From Hippophae tibetana (taxonomy: Eukaryota > Streptophyta > Magnoliopsida > Rosales > Elaeagnaceae), in NCBI GenBank assembly GCA_037013495.1, contig CM072801.1, forward strand, positions 7,922,501 through 7,986,500: DNA of 64,000 bases, written 5' to 3'. The notes beneath the pieces are model-generated. The model did no database searches and was not told where the DNA came from. It saw only the letters and a list, made by a program, of their open reading frames with translations. How positions within the stretch are numbered: the first letter of the stretch is position 1; the number at the start of each line of letters is the position of its first letter. The translations under genes and the position numbers were made by a program. Of this stretch, positions 59,739 to 64,000 are shown in pieces.

Positions 59739-62700
59739 TTGATTCTAGACTTTGGAGCTACAGATCATATGACATTTGACCCAAAAGATCTCTTCAATAC
59801 AATCCAGCCGAGACAGAGCCCTGTTGCCAATGCCAATGGGATCACTTATCCAGTTACAGGGGCTGGAACAGTGACTTTATCTCCTTCATTATCATTATCT
59901 AATACATTACTTGTACCCTCTCTTTCAAACAGACTAATGTCTGTAAGTCAGGTCACTTCAGATCTTAACTGTGTAGTATTGATGTATTCTACTTTTTGTC
60001 TTCTATAGGATATTCTCACCAAAGAGATCATTGGGCGTGATACTAAGAGATGAGGGTTATATTATGTGGATGACCTCAGTTCAAGAAGAGCCAATCACAT
60101 GCAACACAATGTTAGTAACAAGGAACACCAGATTTGGTTATGTCATCGTCGATTTGGGCATCCATCATTCGGGTATTTAAAGCACCTACTCCCCAATTTA
60201 TTTTCAAATATCACACATTCAGATTTCAAATGTGATACTTGTATCCTAGCAAAAAGTCATAGGGTGTCTTATCCTATGAGCATGAATAAAAGTGTGACTT
60301 CTTTTGCTTTAGTACATTCTGATGTTTGGGGACCTTCCCCGGTCATTACGTCATCGGGTCATCGTTGGTTTGTTATTTTTGTTGATGATTGTACACGAAT
60401 GACATGACTTTACCTTCTCAAACATAAATATGAAGTATTTGCTACATTTCACTTGTTTCACACCATGGTTCAGACACAATTTTCTGAAAAAATTAAGATA
60501 CTTAGGTCTGATAATGGAGGGGAGTATGTTAATCAACAATTTTGGACATACTTGGACAACCATGGTATTCTCCATGAAACCTCATGTTCACAAACCTCAC
60601 AACAGAATGGGACTACGGAGAGGAAGAATAGGCATATTTTAGAAATTACTCGGGCCTTACTAATCGGTGCACATATGCCTAGTAGATACTAGAGTGATGT
60701 TTTTACTACAACTGTGTATCTACTGAACCGTATACCCACAAAAATCTTACAATTTCAGACTTTATTAAAGGTGCTATCTGATCATGTTCCCTTGCCTACT
60801 ATTTTGATGCTTCCGCCCCGAATTTTTGGATGTGTTGCTTTTGTCCACCTCCACAAAAATCAACAAACTAAGTTGGATCCATGTGCTATTCGATGTGTAT
60901 TCTTGGGGTATGGTGTACAAAAAAAAGGGTACCAATGCTGCGATCCGATTACTATAAGAACCTATATTACTATGGATGTCACTTTCCTAGAATCTGATTG
61001 TTTTTTCCCATCACCAGTATCCAATTACCCTTTTCAGGGGGAGAGTTATGGTGAAGAACAAAATTGGCTTGATGTTGAAATATTAGACACTAGTAACAAT
61101 CCAGCATACTCGGATCATGCCAACAATATGGAGGAACCAATACCTGGACCCAAACTTGAACCTCCAAGAACTTAAACTGAAGTAGTAACTGGATCTCCAG
61201 AAGATGAAGTGGTTGATGCACCCCTCCATTCTCTAGTACCCAATGATTCTCCTGCTGAGAACACTCCTGAGGTAAGCTATCCTATCACACCTTTACAAAC
61301 TAATGCTATAGATACATCTGTTGGTTATGTTCTACCTTTCAGACACAATCGAGGCAAACCTCCAAATCGATACTCCCAAAAAAGAGAAGAACGACAATCC
61401 AAGTATCCAATAGCCAATTATGTATCTACTCAAGGGTTATCAGAACCTATCAGGGTTTTTGCACAAACAATTTTCTCATGTCAAATTCCAAGTAGTGTTG
61501 AAGAAGCCGTATCTGATCCAAAATGGGCTCAAGCTATAAAAGAAGAATTTGAGGCATTGCAAAAGAATAACACATAGGTGTTAAGCAAGTTGTCTCAAGG
61601 GAGGGAGATGGTTGGATGCAAGTGGATTTTCTCCATTAAGTATAAAACATATGGGTTAGTTGATCGATACAAGGCGAGGCTAGTAGCAAAAGGGTATACA
61701 CAAAAACATAAGATAGATTATCAGGAAACCTTCTCACCTGTGGCTAAACTAAAAACTGTTAGAGTTTTGTTATCTCTTGTAGCAAATTTAGATTGGTCAT
61801 TGCACCAACTTGACGTAAAAAATGTCTTCCTTCATGGTGATCTTGAAGAAGAGATATATACATGGATATCCCACCAGGATATACTATTACATCAGGAAAA
61901 GAAACAGTATGTAGATTACAACGAGCATTGTATGAACTAAAATAATCACCTCGAGCATGGTTTGGTAGGTTGAGTTCAGCAATAAGGAAATACGGGTTTC
62001 AACAAAGTAACTTTGACCATACTCTATTCCTAAACATCGACGGGGAAAAACAACAATCCTTATAGTCTATGTAGACGACATGATCATTACAGGGGATGAT
62101 AAAGAAGAAATCTCTAGGCTTCAAGAATGATTGTCAAATGAGTTTGAAATGAAGAACTTAGGAGGGCTCAAATACTTCTTAGGCATTGAGGTAACAAGAT
62201 CAAAACATGGTATATTTCTTTCCCAAAGGAAATATACTCTAGACTTACTAGTAGAGGCAGGATTACTCGATTGTAAACCTGTCGATATTCCGATGGTCCC
62301 AAATCATAAACTTGGAGAATATGTGGACCAAGTACTAGCAGATAAACAGAGATATCAACGGTTAGTAGGTAAACTCATATACTTATCTCATATTCGACCT
62401 GATATTGCTTATACTGTGAGTGTTGTGAGTCCATTCATGCACTGCCCTAGTGAAGACCATATGGATGTCGTCATGCGAATACTTCATTATCTAAAATCTT
62501 CTCTTGGAAAAGGACTTATGTTTTCAAAGAATGGTCAATTGGAAATCGTTGGATATACAGATTCGGACTGGGTAGGAAATATCAAGGATAGGAAATCTAC
62601 TGCTGGGTACTATACTTTTGTGGGGGGCAATCTTGTTACATGGAGAAGCAAGAAACATAAGGTAGTTGCCTTGTCTAGTGCTGAAGCTGAATTTCGAAGA

Positions 62701-63024
62701 ATGGTCAAAGGAATATGTGAGCTCCTTTGGTTGAAAAAACTTCTAACTAAGATTGGTGTTGCTCCTAACTCTGAAATGAACCTATTTTGTGATAACAAAG
62801 CAGTCATTGTCATCTCCCACAATCTAGTCCAACATGATCACACAAAACATGTTGAAGTGGATCGGAACTTCATCAAACAGAATCTTGAAGAAAAAATTAT
62901 TCAACTTCCATTTGTTAAATCAGAAGATCAATTGACTGATATACTCACAAAATCTGTGTCTACAAGGAACTTCTACAACTCACATGACAAGTTGGGCATA
63001 AGAGATATATATGCACCAACGTGA
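59739..63024 (+). pseudogene. copia pol (protease to RNase H), interrupted
   Basis: Domains in order: protease ILDFGATDHMTFDP (usual DSGA changed to DFGA), stop near 60008, pre-integrase IWLCHRRFGHPSFGYL, zinc finger CDTCILAKSH, integrase VHSDVWGPSP, FVDDCTRMT with a tga, SDNGGEYVNQQFW and QNGTTERKNRHIL, stop near 60690, FGCVAFVHLHKNQQTKLDP, stop near 61175, RT from 61578 ([42 protein letters not shown]), frameshift near 61900, VYVDDMIITGDD near 62065, and an open run 62131-63024 with RNase H YTDSDWVGNIKDRKSTAGY and AEAEFRRM. At least five stops or frameshifts make it inactive. Confidence 0.9.
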
Positions 63025-63031
63025 GGGAGAG

Positions 63032-63290
63032 TGTTGGTGTGTGCTGGAAAACAGGTTGCAGAAGTATTGCAGACAACATCCATGTTTAGTGGAGCACAAA
63101 AGTATGGCAGACAACATCCATGTTTAGTGGAGCACAAAAGTATGGCAGACAACATCAATGTTTAGTAAAGCATTTGTTATGTTTCTTAGTATAAATATAT
63201 ATCATTCTTTGTACATGAAAAAATACGAAAATGAGATTGAGTGGTAGTGATTAATAACTAATCCCACATTTTATCAATATGCTCATACAC
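63032..63290 (+). repeat. 3' LTR of the truncated copia element
   Basis: Starts TGTTGGTGTG. A TATA-like tataaatatatatc lies near 63192. Without a 5' LTR the right border cannot be fixed; it probably ends near the ctcataca at about 63288. Confidence 0.6.
63062..63172. repeat. 38-bp tandem repeat inside the LTR
   Basis: The unit gcagacaacatccatgttta... recurs with a 38-bp period at 63069, 63107 and 63145; the first two copies are identical except at the left edge and the third is partial and diverged. It sits in the presumed U3 part of the LTR, upstream of the TATA-like motif. Confidence 0.85.
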
Positions 63291-64000
63291 TAACTACTTT
63301 CAATAGGTTTATTTGTTTTTGAAAACATTATTTTAAAATAGGAATATAACTCTCAAAAATTAATTGAGGTGAGTTCGGGATTTGAATTATGATATTCATT
63401 TACAATCTTTGAACATGTACACACTATAATAGTATGGTTTGCTCTTTATACATACATTGTTCGACTTAGGGAGGGAAATTTCGAACAATGATATCTTTTT
63501 TTGAAATAAAATCAATTTTTTTTTAAAAATACTATTTAATTTAATTCAAAAAGGTGACAAATACTAAAATTTAAATATAAAAATGTTACTTGAAAATTGT
63601 GATTATTTGATATATGTTTAATTGCATGACTTAATTATATATATATATACACGCAAAGTTTTATTCTTAATCTTATTCATAAAAAAATATATGTTTATTT
63701 TTCTTACAAAGTAAATGAATATGTATTTTATAATATTGTACAAAAATAAATATATAATTTTTTTACTAAATTGATTAAAAATTGTAAGAAATAATATATG
63801 GAAAAATAAGTTAAGAATAAAATTATTTTATTAAAAATAATAAAATATACAAATATATATATATTATAAATATAAAATTTAAATAGAGCAACGAATAGAG
63901 ATATGTGAATCACACAGTATCTTTACAATAATTTTTTTCGCTCACCGTAAGTGTTAGATAACACCGGAAACTTATATCCCAAGATATAACGATTAAATAA
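63291..64000. other. AT-rich intergenic DNA
   Basis: No gene or paired repeat recognised up to the window edge. TA-rich microsatellite-like runs occur near 63637 and 63855. Confidence 0.5.

Larger units (their letters stand above)
59668..63290 (+). mobile_element. 5'-truncated Ty1/copia retrotransposon (RE1-like)
   Basis: The element enters at the gag-pol junction, with no gag and no 5' LTR in the window, and runs to a 3' LTR that starts TGTTGGTGTG at 63032 after the purine tract gtgagggagag. The pol C-terminus IRDIYAPT right before the purine tract is the ending typical of this copia type. The 5' end and the LTR right end (about 63290) are estimates. Confidence 0.85.

Noticed and set aside
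1-64000. CRISPR arrays, tRNA or rRNA genes, biosynthetic cluster, viral genes
   Set aside because: No regularly spaced repeats with unique spacers, no cloverleaf or rRNA signature, and no functional link among neighbouring genes. The retroelement genes are LTR and LINE types typical of plant genomes.

Overview
The window is nuclear DNA from a eudicot-type flowering plant. It is AT-rich, its protein genes have many short exons with GT-AG introns, their products match plant families (phospholipase D beta, plant GEN1, chloroplast-type fructosamine-3-kinase, the plant PEX11 C/D/E group), and the spaces between them are full of LTR retrotransposons in various stages of decay. The species cannot be named from the sequence alone.

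Layout. 1-1730: 3' end of a decayed Ty1/copia element. 3046-10326 (+): phospholipase D beta, 10 coding exons. 11066-12659 (-): ataxin-10-domain ARM-repeat protein, 2 exons, tail to tail with the PLD gene. 14206-21326: a non-autonomous LTR retrotransposon without gag-pol, interrupted by two separate solo-LTR insertions. 22300-23290: wreck of a copia gag-pol. 24274-27499 (+): GEN1 Holliday-junction resolvase-like nuclease, 8 exons. 29981-30103: stray piece of a GARP DNA-binding domain. 30935-31456 (-): small conserved-looking protein of unknown function. 33115-44218 (-): fructosamine-3-kinase-related protein, 9 exons over 11.1 kb, long because one intron holds a complete copia element (35085-40678) and another holds a small non-autonomous LTR element (41731-43555). 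45750-46330 (-): LINE remnant. 50348-57161 (+): PEX11, 7 coding exons; its last intron holds a 4.4-kb deleted Ty3/gypsy element. 59668-63290: 5'-truncated copia element with its 3' LTR. The rest is AT-rich intergenic DNA.

The six protein genes are unrelated: phospholipid signalling, an ARM-repeat scaffold, DNA recombination/repair, an unknown, repair of glycated proteins, and peroxisome proliferation. No operon-like or clustered system is present. In all five multi-exon genes the exons join in frame with no internal stop, so they look functional. Every retroelement ORF seen carries stops or frameshifts. I found no CRISPR, tRNA, rRNA, phage or viral system. The most informative features are the layered retrotransposon insertions, several with recognisable 5-bp target-site duplications, the two genes that tolerate multi-kilobase intronic insertions, and a probable GC-AG intron in the kinase gene.
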